From the NCBI RefSeq assembly GCF_014873755.1, contig NZ_JADBEG010000001.1, positions 7,166,501 through 7,230,500 of the forward strand: a stretch of DNA of 64,000 nt, read 5' to 3'. Numbering within the stretch: the first letter of the stretch is position 1; each line of letters starts with the position of its first letter. Below the pieces are notes generated by a model. The model ran no database searches, was not told the DNA's origin, and worked only from the letters and a program-made list of their open reading frames with translations. Made by a program: the position numbers and the translations under genes. This stretch comes from Amycolatopsis lexingtonensis (GTDB taxonomy: Bacteria; Actinomycetota; Actinomycetes; Mycobacteriales; Pseudonocardiaceae). Shown in pieces: positions 50,356 through 59,326 of this stretch.

Positions 50356-51186
50356 TCAGAACACGAGCGGCAGCTTCGCCGCGGTCTCCTCGTCGGCCGG
50401 GGTGTAGGTCGACACGGTGATCTCCGAGCGGCGGCCGTAGTAGAGGTAGGTGAAGTTGAACCGCAGCAGCCCGACGTCCGGGTGCAGGTAGCGCTTGGTG
50501 CGGATCGGCTCCGAGTTGACGTCGTGGTGCGGCCAGAGCTCGGCGAACAGCGGTGACTCCGCCTTGAGCCGCTTGACCAGCTGCTTCCACGCGGGCTCGG
50601 CGACGTGGTCGGCCATCGCCGCGCGGAAGGAGGCGATCACGCGCGGGATGTTCGTCTCCCAGTCCAGCATCCGGGCGCGCCATTCGGGGTTGAGCAGGCA
50701 CTGGACCAGGGTGTTGCGGTCGGCGAACGGGATCGAGTCGACGTCGCCCATCAGCCAGGTGTAGCCGCGGTTGTAGGCGAGCAGGTCGCAGCGCGCGTTG
50801 CGGACGGCGACCGGGTACGGCTCCAGCTTCTCGAGCATCAGCTCCATCGACGGCGTGATGACCTGGCAGTCCTTCTCGCCCTCGGGCTCGGGCGCGCCGG
50901 CCAGCCGGAAGAGGTGGGTGTGCTCGTGCGGGTCGAGCCGCAGCGTGCGGGCGATCGCCTGCAGCACCTGCTCGGACGCGTTGATGTCGCGGCCCTGCTC
51001 CAGCCACGTGTACCAGGTGACCCCGACGCCGGCGAGCTGCGCGACCTCTTCGCGGCGCAGCCCCGGCGTCCGGCGGCGGCCCAGGATCGGGAGCCCGACC
51101 TGCTCGGGCGTGATCCGCTCGCGCCGGCTGCGCAGGAACCTCGCCAGCTCCTGGCGGCGCAGTTCGGATTCGACGGCGGTGGTCAT
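50356..51186 (-). CDS. Helix-turn-helix regulator with MmyB-like ligand domain
   Basis: The 276-aa protein has an XRE-type HTH (about residues 15-85; RTPGLRREEVAQLAGVGVTWYTWLEQG is the landmark, key residues RREEVAQLAG and WYTWLEQGRD). A MmyB-like ligand-binding domain follows (about 110-270; RNARCDLLAYN, RFNFTYLYYG). These proteins often regulate a neighbouring dehydrogenase or exporter gene. It is divergent from a DHA2 exporter, with perfect palindromes in the gap. The ligand is unknown. Confidence 0.9.
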   Translation of the reverse strand: MTTAVESELRRQELARFLRSRRERITPEQVGLPILGRRRTPGLRREEVAQLAGVGVTWYTWLEQGRDINASEQVLQAIARTLRLDPHEHTHLFRLAGAPEPEGEKDCQVITPSMELMLEKLEPYPVAVRNARCDLLAYNRGYTWLMGDVDSIPFADRNTLVQCLLNPEWRARMLDWETNIPRVIASFRAAMADHVAEPAWKQLVKRLKAESPLFAELWPHHDVNSEPIRTKRYLHPDVGLLRFNFTYLYYGRRSEITVSTYTPADEETAAKLPLVF

Positions 51187-51210
51187 GGTGCCAGGATGGC
51201 ACGCCCGCGA

Positions 51211-51262
51211 ACCTGGTACCAGGTAGTGGCAGTACCAGGATGAACAGCAACTGGTACCAGTT
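51211..51262. promoter_or_regulatory. Two 14-bp operator palindromes with TGGTACCA core
   Basis: ACCTGGTACCAGGT (51211-51224) and AACTGGTACCAGTT (51249-51262) are both perfect palindromes, 38 bp centre to centre, with an extra half-site AGTACCAGG at 51231-51239. The first lies next to the regulator start at 51186 and the second lies 26 bp before the exporter start at 51288. They are the obvious target of the MmyB-like regulator. Binding is inferred. Confidence 0.7.
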
Positions 51263-51287
51263 TAAATCCGGGTCGATCGTAGTACCC

Positions 51288-52712
51288 ATGACCACGACTG
51301 AACCCGCGCCGACCTCGGCCGGAGCCCAATTTCGGCCTGGGTTGACCCCCGCCGGCCTGGTCACGGTGCTACTGGGGGCGGCGCTGCCGATCATCGATTT
51401 CTTCATCGTCAACGTCGCGCTGCCGACCATTAACGCCGACCTGCACGCGTCCACCGCGACCCTGGAACTGGTGGTCGCCGCCTACGGCATCGCGTACGCG
51501 GTGCTGCTGGTGGTCGGCGGCCGCCTCGGCGACTCCTTCGGCAGGCGGCGGCTGTTCTTCTGGGGCCTCTGGCTGTTCACGCTGACGTCCCTGGCCTGCG
51601 GACTCGCGCCGACGGCCGGCACGCTGGTGATCGCCCGCGCCGCGCAGGGGGCGGCGTCGGCGTTGCTGCTGCCGCAGGTGCTCTCGATCATCCAGGCGAC
51701 GACGTCCGGCGAAGAGCGGTCCCGCGCGCTGGGACTGTTCGGCGCCACCGGCGGCCTCTCGACGGTCGTCGGCCAGCTCCTCGGCGGCGGCCTGGTGGCC
51801 GCGGACCTGCTCGGCAGCGGCTGGCGGCCGATCTTCCTGGTGAACGTGCCCATCGGCCTGGTGGTACTGGTACTGGCCCGCCGCCTGCCGGAGAGCCGCG
51901 CGCACAACCCGCTGGGCGTCGACCGGCTCGGCACGCTGCTGCTGGCCGTGACGCTGCTGTCGTTGCTGGTCCCGCTGATGGAAGGCCGGGCGCTGGGCTG
52001 GCCGGCGTGGACGATCGCGTTGCTCGCCGTGTTCCCGTTCGCGGCCGCGGCGCTGGTGCACGTGGAACGCCGCCTGGAGCGGACCGGCGGCACGCCGCTG
52101 CTGCCGCCGTCGGTGCTGCGGCTGCCGAGCGTCCGGCGCGGGCTGATGGTGGCGATCCCGTTCTTCGCCGCGTTCGGTTCGTTCATGTTCGTCTACGCGA
52201 TGACGCTGCAGGAAGGCCTGCACTTCGGGCCGCTCGGCGCCGGTGTCGCGCTGACGCCGCTGGCCGTCGCGTACTTCACGGTGTCGATGCTGAGCAGCCG
52301 CCTGGTGGCGCGCTACGGCCAGAAGGTCGTCCCGGTGGGCGGCGCGATCACGGCGATCGGCATGGTGGCGCTGCTGTGCACGACGCTGTCGACCTGGCCG
52401 CACGTGACCGTGCTCGACCTGGCGCCGTCGATGGTGGCGATCGGCGTCGGCAACGCGCTGGCGATGACGACGCTGTTCCGGATCGTCCTGTCGCACGTGC
52501 CGACGGACCTGGCCGGGGTCGGGTCGGGCGTGATGACGACCAACCAGCAGACGTCGCTGGCGCTCGGGGTGGCGACGTTGGGGAGCCTGTACGCGGCGCT
52601 TTCGGGCTCGCTGGGCAGCCGGGACGCCTTCGCGCTGGTGATCGGGGTGGTGGCGCTGCTGGCGGCGATCGTCGCGATCACCGGACGGCGGTTGCCGGAC
52701 CCGCGAGTGTGA
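51288..52712 (+). CDS. DHA2-type MFS exporter
   Basis: The 474-aa transporter has 14 predicted helices. IIDFFIVNVALPTINADL (about residues 36-53, motif D1) and GGRLGDSFGRRR (motif A, about 78-89) mark it as an EmrB/QacA-type proton-coupled drug exporter. ATG 51288 is used, as the frame upstream lies in the operator region. It is probably controlled by the divergent MmyB-like regulator. The substrate is unknown. Confidence 0.9.
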   Translation: MTTTEPAPTSAGAQFRPGLTPAGLVTVLLGAALPIIDFFIVNVALPTINADLHASTATLELVVAAYGIAYAVLLVVGGRLGDSFGRRRLFFWGLWLFTLTSLACGLAPTAGTLVIARAAQGAASALLLPQVLSIIQATTSGEERSRALGLFGATGGLSTVVGQLLGGGLVAADLLGSGWRPIFLVNVPIGLVVLVLARRLPESRAHNPLGVDRLGTLLLAVTLLSLLVPLMEGRALGWPAWTIALLAVFPFAAAALVHVERRLERTGGTPLLPPSVLRLPSVRRGLMVAIPFFAAFGSFMFVYAMTLQEGLHFGPLGAGVALTPLAVAYFTVSMLSSRLVARYGQKVVPVGGAITAIGMVALLCTTLSTWPHVTVLDLAPSMVAIGVGNALAMTTLFRIVLSHVPTDLAGVGSGVMTTNQQTSLALGVATLGSLYAALSGSLGSRDAFALVIGVVALLAAIVAITGRRLPDPRV

Positions 52713-52811
52713 AACTCCGCCCGGCACACCGGCCCGGTGGCCCACCCCGCGAACGGGGTGAGCGCGCCGAACAATCCCCATTACCCCGGTAACCCGAAAG
52801 GGAGAAAGAGA

Positions 52812-53254
52812 ATGCTGCGCCGCATAATCGCCGTGGCCGTCTCGGCGTTCTTCACAACAGCGTGAGCACCACCACTGGGGCGCTCACGACGTCGTTCAAG
52901 GACGCCGGTCTCGGCACCGGCACGACGAGCGTCCAGATCACGCTCACCGTCGACACCGCGACGGCGGTCTACCAGTGCTTCAACAACGGCGGCAACCACC
53001 CGAAGGCCGGGAACAAGGAGACCGTGTCGACGTCGCTGGTCGTCTCGGGCACCTTCCCGGTGCGCAACGGGCAGACGACCGGCAGCCTGAGTGCCGGCCC
53101 GCCGAGCCAGGGAAGCTTCTCCTGCCCGAGCGGCCAGACGCTGTTCCTGCAGTCCGTCACGTACGCCGGCACCAACGTCTCGGACGCGACGGGCAACACG
53201 TTCCACGCGACACCGGACCCGATTTCGACCGGTCCGATCCACGTGGCGCTCTGA
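52812..53254 (+). pseudogene. Secreted-protein gene with a frameshift in its signal peptide
   Basis: An ATG at 52812 behind AAAGGGAGAAAGAG starts a typical signal peptide (MLRRIIAVAVSAFFTTA) but meets TGA after 17 codons. The remainder of a secreted beta-rich protein (130 aa from the GTG at 52862; STTTGALTTSFKDAG, two Cys) continues in the -1 frame. The hydrophobic core and cleavage site are short, so a small deletion probably caused the break. The C-terminal part is intact. It could be a real pseudogene or a sequencing error. I see no known domain in the mature part. Confidence 0.6.
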
Positions 53255-53333
53255 CCCCCCGCTCCACCCCGGCGTCGAAAAAAACTCCGGATCGACCCGT
53301 CGGAAAAGCCGCGCGCCGGACGACTATGAGGGT

Positions 53334-53858
53334 GTGACGGAACCTCGGGTACGACCGGACCCGGCCTTCGCGCTGCTCGGCCTCTACGAGACCGCGCTGC
53401 CGGAGGTCTACGGGTACCTGCTGTCCCGCTGCGGCGACCGCACGCTCGCCGAGGAGCTGACGTCCGAGACGTTCCTCGGCGCGGTCGCCGCCTGTCGCAA
53501 GGAGTACGCACCTCCAGTGAGCACCGGGTGGCTGATCGGCGTCGCCCGGCACAAGCTCGCCGACCACTGGCGGCGCAAAGAACGCGAGGAACGCGGCTTG
53601 CGGCTCGTGCACGACAGCGAGCCGGACGTCGAAGACCCGTGGGACGAGCAGCTCGACGCCCTGCGCGCGAGACAGGTGCTCGACTCGCTCGGCCCGCACC
53701 ACCGGGCCGCGCTGACCCTCCGGTACGTCGACGGCCTCGGGGTGCCCGAGGTCGCCGGCCACCTGGGCCGGAGCGTGCACGCCACCGAGGCGTTGCTCGT
53801 GCGGGCCCGCGCCGCGTTCCGGCGCGCCTACGAAGAGAAGGAGGGTCGCGATGCCTGA
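53334..53858 (+). CDS. ECF sigma factor
   Basis: The 174-aa group-4 sigma factor has region 2 at about residues 14-80 (EVYGYLLSRCGDRTLAEELT, then WLIGVARHKLADHWRRKE) and region 4 at about 112-165 (LGPHHRAALTLRYVDGLGVP, VHATEALLVRARAAFR). GTG 53334 starts it without a good RBS. It overlaps the following VOC gene by 8 bp. No classical anti-sigma factor is adjacent, so the VOC partner may be its control element. Confidence 0.87.
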   Translation: MTEPRVRPDPAFALLGLYETALPEVYGYLLSRCGDRTLAEELTSETFLGAVAACRKEYAPPVSTGWLIGVARHKLADHWRRKEREERGLRLVHDSEPDVEDPWDEQLDALRARQVLDSLGPHHRAALTLRYVDGLGVPEVAGHLGRSVHATEALLVRARAAFRRAYEEKEGRDA

Positions 53859-54735
53859 GCCGTTCGACGCGCTCCGCCGTCCCTCCGCACGGGTCGAACC
53901 CGACCCGGACTTCGCCGCCGAGCTGCGCGACAACCTGCGCCGCTCGATCTTGAACGGAGCCGACATGACCACGACCGAAGCCCCCGCCGTCGCGGCGGAA
54001 CTGCGTTCGCTGACGCCGTACCTCGCGGTGTCCGACGCGCGCGCCGCCCTCGACTTCTACGTCGAGGTGTTCGGCGCCGTCCGCCGCGGCGACCCGATCC
54101 TGATGGACGACGGCCGCATCGGGCACGCCGAGCTGGCCATCGGCGACGCCGTGCTGATGCTCGCCGAGGAATACCCCGAGATCGGCCACGTCGCACCGCG
54201 CGAGGGCGGCGCGTCGGTGCGGGTCGAGGTGCCGGACCCGGACGTGTCGGTGGCCCGGGCGCTGGAGCGCGGGGCGACGCTGATCCGCGCGGTGAGCGAT
54301 TCGCCGTACGGCCGGGGTGGCTCGTTCCGCGACCCGTTCGGCCAGCGCTGGCTGGTCTCGCAGGCCGCGTCCCCGGCGGCGGGCCCGAAGCCCGCGCGCC
54401 ACGGCGAGGCCATGTACTTCACGTTCCAGGTCCCGGAAGCCGAGCCCGCGAAGTCGTTCTACGGCGCGGTGCTGGGCTGGCAGTTCACGCCGGGCTCGGT
54501 GTCCGACGCGTGGGGCTTCTCGGGGCCGGGCCTCGAGGGCGGGTTGTGGGCCGGCGACCGGCAGGTGGGCTGGAAGCTGATGTACGCGGTCGACAACCTC
54601 GAAGCGGCGTTGACGCGGGTGCGCGAGCAGGGCGGCCGGGCGGGCGAGGTGGAGAACCACCCCTACGGGACCACCGCGGACTGCGTCGACAACCAGGGCA
54701 TCGAGTTCTGGCTGTGGGAAAAGCCCGGGAAGTGA
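53851..54735 (+). CDS. Two-domain VOC (glyoxalase-like) protein co-encoded with an ECF factor
   Basis: The 294-aa protein has a short N-terminal helix (MPEPFDALRRPSARVEPDPD, then LRDNLRRSIL) and two VOC beta-alpha-beta modules (about residues 52-170 and 188-292; FYVEVFGAVRRGDP, FYGAVLGWQF). The ATG follows AAGGAGGG. VOC proteins are dioxygenases, isomerases or antibiotic-binding proteins. Several actinobacterial ECF factors lie beside such genes. The N-terminal helix may contact the sigma factor, but this is a guess. The metal-binding residues are not clearly conserved. Confidence 0.8.
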   Translation: MPEPFDALRRPSARVEPDPDFAAELRDNLRRSILNGADMTTTEAPAVAAELRSLTPYLAVSDARAALDFYVEVFGAVRRGDPILMDDGRIGHAELAIGDAVLMLAEEYPEIGHVAPREGGASVRVEVPDPDVSVARALERGATLIRAVSDSPYGRGGSFRDPFGQRWLVSQAASPAAGPKPARHGEAMYFTFQVPEAEPAKSFYGAVLGWQFTPGSVSDAWGFSGPGLEGGLWAGDRQVGWKLMYAVDNLEAALTRVREQGGRAGEVENHPYGTTADCVDNQGIEFWLWEKPGK

Positions 54736-54781
54736 GCAATCCCATCCGCCGGGCCGTGCGTTCGGGCGCACACTCGGAAGC

Positions 54782-55177
54782 ATGGCCGGGCAATGGATGC
54801 CGCGTGACCACGACGAGCTGGCCGCCGGGTGGCGGTTGTGGCTCGAACTCGGGTCGGGCGCCTGGCCCCGGCCGGACTGGGACGGCAGCCCCGACGAAGC
54901 CGTGCGCGGCCTGTGCGAGCTGCTCGACGCCTGCGACCGGATCCTCACCGACTACCTGGCCTCGGGTGGCTCGGCCGACGCGGAGGTCGCCGGGCTGATC
55001 CGGTCGATGCACCTGTCCGCGAGCTGGATCCGCGAGCTGTGGGCCGGCGACACCACACCGCTCGACGACGAGCGGATGGCGTTGCTGCACGGTGACCTCG
55101 CCGGGTTCGCCGACCACGCCGCCGGCGTGCGCACGTTGCTCGCCGAAGGCGGCGGCTGGACCTCGTTGCGGCTTTGA
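54782..55177 (+). CDS. Tandem-duplicated 131-aa protein, copy 1
   Basis: The 131-aa soluble acidic protein starts MAGQWMPRDHDELAAGWRLW and ends AEGGGWTSLRL. It is helical and Trp-rich, with DYLASGGSADAEVAGLIRSM in the middle. Its neighbour is nearly a copy (about three quarters identical by eye). No family is recognised. Both ORFs have the same length and the same beginning and end. Confidence 0.7.
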   Translation: MAGQWMPRDHDELAAGWRLWLELGSGAWPRPDWDGSPDEAVRGLCELLDACDRILTDYLASGGSADAEVAGLIRSMHLSASWIRELWAGDTTPLDDERMALLHGDLAGFADHAAGVRTLLAEGGGWTSLRL

Positions 55178-55178
55178 C

Positions 55179-55574
55179 ATGGCCGGGCGATGGGTGCCGC
55201 GTGACCACGACGAGCTGACCGCCGGGTGGCGGTTGTGGCTCGAACTCGGGTCGAGCGCGTGGCCCCGTCCCGGCTGGGACGGCACCCCCGCCGAGGCGGT
55301 GCGGGGGCTGCGGGAGCTGATGGGCGCCTGCGAGGAGATCCTCGCCGGCTATCTGGCGGCCGGGGGTTCGCAGGCCGCCGAGGTCGCCGCGTTGCTGCGG
55401 TCGATGTACCTCGCCGCCGGCTGGACGTGGAAGCTGTGGCAGGGCGACACCCTGCCGCTCGACGACGAACGGGCCGAGCTGCTGCACCGGGATCTCGCCG
55501 GGTTCGCCGACCACGCCCAGGGCGTCCGTACTTTGCTCGCCGAGGGTGGCGGCTGGGCGTCGCTGCCTCTCTAG
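55179..55574 (+). CDS. Tandem-duplicated 131-aa protein, copy 2
   Basis: This 131-aa paralog of the preceding gene starts 1 nt after its stop (ATG 55179). MAGRWVPRDHDELTAGWRLW and AEGGGWASLPL align exactly without gaps. The substitutions are concentrated in the central helix, with a strongly conserved N- and C-terminus. This suggests a recent tandem duplication under selection, with divergence of the middle. The gene ends 4 bp inside the convergent gamma-glutamyltransferase gene. Function is unknown. Confidence 0.7.
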   Translation: MAGRWVPRDHDELTAGWRLWLELGSSAWPRPGWDGTPAEAVRGLRELMGACEEILAGYLAAGGSQAAEVAALLRSMYLAAGWTWKLWQGDTLPLDDERAELLHRDLAGFADHAQGVRTLLAEGGGWASLPL

Positions 55575-57337
55575 CGCCCGGCCGCGTAGCCCTGCATTCC
55601 CCGGGCGTTCGCCGCCGCCCGGAGGAGGCCGTCCGAGCGGGACACCGCCGACAACCGGCCCAGGGCCCAGTCGCCCGCGTCCACCACCTCGTGGCCGCGG
55701 GCGCGCAGGCCATCCAAAGTGGACTCGCCGAGGCGGGACTCCACCACCAGCTCGCGCGGGTTCCAGGAGCGCGGGTAGAACGAGCTCGGGAACGCCGTCG
55801 TGTGCCAGGCCGGCGCGTCGATCGACTCCTGGAGGTTCAGGCCGCCGTAGACGTGGGCGAGCCAGAAGCACAGCTGCCACTGGTCCTGCTGGTCGCCGCC
55901 CGGGGTGCCGAACGCCAGCGTGGGAACGCCGTCGCGCAGGGCAAGGGACGGCGACAGCGTGATCCGGGGGCGCTTGCGCGGGGCCAGCGAATTCGGGAGG
56001 CCCTGCTCCAGCCAGAACATCTGGCCGCGGGAGTCCAGGCAGAAGCCCAGCGACGGGATGGTCGGGCTGGACTGCAGCCAGCCGCCGGACGGGGTCAGGG
56101 ACACCAGGTTGCCCGCCGCGTCGACGACGTCGAGGTGGACCGTGTCGCCGCGGGTCTGGCCCTGCGGGCCGACCGTCGGCTCGCCGGTCGCGCCGCCCTC
56201 GGCCCGCAGTCCTTGCAGCGAGTCCAGGATCGCCGGGAGGCGGGCGGGACCACGGGCGTCGCCCGGGCGGAGGGAAGCGGACGCCGTGTCGGTGATCAAC
56301 GCCCGCCGCGAATCCGTGTACGACGCCGACAGCAGGACGTCGAGGGGGACGTCGGTGTCGCCGTACCACGCCTCGCGGTCGGCGAAGGCCAGCTTCGCCG
56401 CTTCGGTCGCGAGGTGCACCGTGCGCTCCGAGGCGACTCCGTCCACAAAGGACAGTTCGTCGCGGAAGCCGTGCAGGAGGAGCGCTTGCTGGAGCAGTGC
56501 GGGGCCCTGCGTCCAGCCGCCCATCTTGACCAGGCGCCAATCGTCGACGTCCACGAACGCCGGGTCTTCGTACGACGCCGACCACGACGCCAGGTCGTCG
56601 CCGGTCAGCAGGCCCGCGTGCTCGCGGCCGGAGTCGTCGCGGAAAGCCTGGCGGCTGAACGCGTCGATCTCCTCCGCGACGAACCCCTGCGACCAGGCCC
56701 GACGTCCCGCGTCGAGCTGCGCTTCGCGGCCCGAGACGGCTTCGGCTTCGCGCAGCAGCCGTTCCCAGGTGTCGGCCAGCGCCGGGTTCTTGTGCAGGCC
56801 CGAAGCCGGCTTGCCGCCGGGCAGCCACAGCGCCGCCGACGTCGGCCAGTGCTCGGTGAACAAGCCGGAGACCGCGCTGATCGTGTCCGAAACCCGCGAC
56901 ACCAGCGGGACGCCGTTGCGGGCGTACCCGATCGCGTAGGACAGCACCGTGCGAAGCGACTTCGTGCCGTAGTCGCGAAGTAGCAGCAACCAGCTGTCCC
57001 ACGCGCCCGGGACGGTCGCCGGGAGCAGGCCGCTGCCGGGGATCAGGTCGAGCCCCAATTCGGCGAAATGTGAAGCGGTGGCCCCCGCGGGCGACGGGCC
57101 TTGACCGGCCAGCGCCCGCGGGGTCGGGTCGTCCGCTGTCACGAAGAGGCCGGGCACCTGGCCCGCCGGGCCGCAGAGGTGCGGCTCGGCGACCTGCAGG
57201 ACGAACCCGGCGGCGACCGCCGCGTCGAACGCGTTGCCGCCGTCTTCCAGCACCGCCATCCCGGTGGCCGAGGCCAGCCAGTGCGTCGATGCCACCATCC
57301 CGAAGGTGCCGGCCAGCTCCGGCCGCGTCGTGAACAT
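55571..57337 (-). CDS. ggt: Gamma-glutamyltransferase family protein
   Basis: The 588-aa Ntn-hydrolase starts MFTTRPELAGTFGMVAST (ATG 57337). It has the precursor architecture with the autocatalytic nucleophile Thr in RGDTVHLDVVDAAGNLVSLT (about residues 409-428) and GGNAFDAAVAAGFVLQVAEP near the N-terminus. The downstream PTLAFGTPGGDQQ fits the conserved GG motif. There is no signal peptide, so it may be cytoplasmic, as in other actinobacterial homologs. Likely activities are glutathione-type or gamma-glutamyl transfer or hydrolysis; the substrate is not clear in a mycothiol organism. Confidence 0.87.
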   Translation of the reverse strand: MFTTRPELAGTFGMVASTHWLASATGMAVLEDGGNAFDAAVAAGFVLQVAEPHLCGPAGQVPGLFVTADDPTPRALAGQGPSPAGATASHFAELGLDLIPGSGLLPATVPGAWDSWLLLLRDYGTKSLRTVLSYAIGYARNGVPLVSRVSDTISAVSGLFTEHWPTSAALWLPGGKPASGLHKNPALADTWERLLREAEAVSGREAQLDAGRRAWSQGFVAEEIDAFSRQAFRDDSGREHAGLLTGDDLASWSASYEDPAFVDVDDWRLVKMGGWTQGPALLQQALLLHGFRDELSFVDGVASERTVHLATEAAKLAFADREAWYGDTDVPLDVLLSASYTDSRRALITDTASASLRPGDARGPARLPAILDSLQGLRAEGGATGEPTVGPQGQTRGDTVHLDVVDAAGNLVSLTPSGGWLQSSPTIPSLGFCLDSRGQMFWLEQGLPNSLAPRKRPRITLSPSLALRDGVPTLAFGTPGGDQQDQWQLCFWLAHVYGGLNLQESIDAPAWHTTAFPSSFYPRSWNPRELVVESRLGESTLDGLRARGHEVVDAGDWALGRLSAVSRSDGLLRAAANARGMQGYAAGR

Positions 57338-57365
57338 GCCCCCGATAGTACGCAACGCTAACGAA

Positions 57366-57776
57366 TTACCAAGCCGTCGGACGTCGCCGTTCCGGCTCGT
57401 ACGGCTGCGTGATGATCTCCATCCCGTTGCCGCCGGGATCGAGGAAGTACACGCCACGGCCGCCGTGGTTGTGGTTGATTTCGCCGACCTGCTTCCCCAT
57501 CGGGTCGGCGTGGTAGGTCACGCCGGTTTCGACGAGCCGCGCGAAGACGGCGTCGAAGTCGTCCTCCGGGATCAGGAAGCAGTAGTGCTGCAGGCGAAGG
57601 TCCTCTTCGGGGACGGACGCGAAGTCCAGGCGGACCCCGTTGCGGGTCTCGACCGGGACGAACGGGCCCCATTCCTCCCCGACTTCGAGGCCGAGCAGGT
57701 TCGCCAGGAATTCGGCGGATTCCCGGTTGTTCCGGGACGGGACGATCAGATGGTTCAACTCAACGGAAACTGACAC
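57366..57776 (-). CDS. VOC family glyoxalase/dioxygenase-like protein
   Basis: The protein of about 136 aa (GTG 57776) has a single VOC module: VELNHLIVPSRN, then QHYCFLIPEDDFDAV, and YFLDPGGNGMEIIT with the last metal-ligand Glu. The His of the first strand (LNHL) and the second His (QHYC) are in place, so a metal site is likely. It is short and cytosolic. The substrate is unknown. Confidence 0.85.
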   Translation of the reverse strand: MSVSVELNHLIVPSRNNRESAEFLANLLGLEVGEEWGPFVPVETRNGVRLDFASVPEEDLRLQHYCFLIPEDDFDAVFARLVETGVTYHADPMGKQVGEINHNHGGRGVYFLDPGGNGMEIITQPYEPERRRPTAW

Positions 57777-57877
57777 GGTTGAAATGCCTCCACGGGCACT
57801 CCCGCCACCTCCATGCCTCACCCAGCCGGTGACCGACACGCGATGCCGTGCTGATCACCTTAGCCAAGAGGGCGGCG

Positions 57878-59182
57878 TCAAGAAACCTTGATTCGCGCCG
57901 CCGCCCGTGGCCGCCCGACGCCCTGCCAGGCCAGCCCGGCCTCGACGAGCACCCGCGGGTCGAGCAGGTTGCGCGTGTCGACGACGTCGATGCCGTCCAT
58001 GAGCTCGGCCATCGCGGCCCAGTCGAGGTGCTTGAACTCGGCCCATTCGGTCAGCACCACGACGACGTCCGCGTCCTTCGCGACCTGGTAGGCGTCGTCG
58101 ACGACGGTCATCCCGTCGAGCCCGCCGTCGACCGCCGGGTCGTAGGCGGTCAGCTCCGCGCCGAGCGCGCCCAGCACCGAGGCCACGGCGAGCGCGGGCG
58201 AGTCGCGCAGGTCGTTGGTGCCCGCCTTGAACGCCAGGCCGAGCAGGCCGATCCGGGCGCCGGCCAGCGTGCCGCCGACCGCGCCGGCGATCTTCGCGAC
58301 GATCCGGTCGCGCTGGGCGATGTTCTCGTCGATGGCCGAGGTCAGCATCTTGAAGTCGTAGTTCACCGACTCGGCCACCTTGACCAGCGCGATGGTGTCC
58401 TTCGGCAGGCACGAGCCGCCCCAGCCCGGGCCCGGCTTGAGGAACGTCCGGCCGATCCGCCGGTCGTAGCCCATGCCCTCGGTGACCAGCGTGATGTCCG
58501 CGCCGAGGCGTTCGCACAGCTCGGCGATCGAGTTGACGTAGGACAGCTTCAGCGCGAGGTAGCAGTTCGCGGCGTACTTCACGAGTTCGGCGCTCGCCGC
58601 GTCGGCGACGACGACCGGCGCGGCCAGCTCGGCGTACAGCTCGCCGACCCAGCGCGCGGCGGCGAGGTCGGCCGACCCGACGACGATCCGGTCCGGGCCG
58701 AGGAAGTCCGCGACCGCGGTGCCTTCGCGGAGGAACTCGGGGTTCGACACCACCGGCACGTCGGGCCGGCCGAGCATCGCCTGGATCCGCTCCGACGTGC
58801 CGACCGGCACGGTCGACTTGGTGACCAGCGCGCACCCGGCGGGCAGGACGTCACCGATCTCGGCGGTCACCGCCTCGACCGCGCGCAGGTCCGCGGAGCC
58901 GCCGGCGCCCATCGGCGTCGGCACGCACAGGAACACAGCCTGCGCGTCACGGACCGCGTCCCGCGCGCCGACGACGAACTGGAGGCGCCCGGCGGCGAGG
59001 CCGCGGGTGACCAGGTCGGCGAGCCCGGGTTCGAGGATGTCGACGCGGCCCGCGCTCAGCCGGGACACCTTCGCGCGATCGACGTCCACGCAGGTGACGG
59101 AATGCCCCAGGCCGGCCAGGCACGCCCCCGTGGTCAAGCCGACGTAACCGGTACCTACCACCACGATCCGAGCTGGCGTCAT
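57878..59182 (-). CDS. ugd: UDP-glucose 6-dehydrogenase
   Basis: The 434-aa NAD-dependent enzyme oxidises UDP-glucose to UDP-glucuronate. The N-terminal Rossmann motif VVGTGYVGLTTGACLAGLGH, STVPVGTS, NPEFLREGTA and the catalytic Cys in GWGGSCLPKD (about residues 250-259) are intact. The C-terminal domain has LGLAFKAGTNDLRDSPA. It supplies nucleotide sugar for surface polysaccharide, and might support the glycan locus about 12 kb away. It is in a unit by itself. Confidence 0.95.
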   Translation of the reverse strand: MTPARIVVVGTGYVGLTTGACLAGLGHSVTCVDVDRAKVSRLSAGRVDILEPGLADLVTRGLAAGRLQFVVGARDAVRDAQAVFLCVPTPMGAGGSADLRAVEAVTAEIGDVLPAGCALVTKSTVPVGTSERIQAMLGRPDVPVVSNPEFLREGTAVADFLGPDRIVVGSADLAAARWVGELYAELAAPVVVADAASAELVKYAANCYLALKLSYVNSIAELCERLGADITLVTEGMGYDRRIGRTFLKPGPGWGGSCLPKDTIALVKVAESVNYDFKMLTSAIDENIAQRDRIVAKIAGAVGGTLAGARIGLLGLAFKAGTNDLRDSPALAVASVLGALGAELTAYDPAVDGGLDGMTVVDDAYQVAKDADVVVVLTEWAEFKHLDWAAMAELMDGIDVVDTRNLLDPRVLVEAGLAWQGVGRPRAAARIKVS

Positions 59183-59326
59183 GGTGCTGAAGGTGACAGC
59201 CGGAGTTGACCACGACGCTAACGGAAACAGACGCCCCCGAGAGCGGTGAGCGAAGACACGAACCGCGCGTGCGAACGAGCGTTAACCTACAGACCGCGAA
59301 CCGGAGCAGCGAAGGGAACGGCACAG

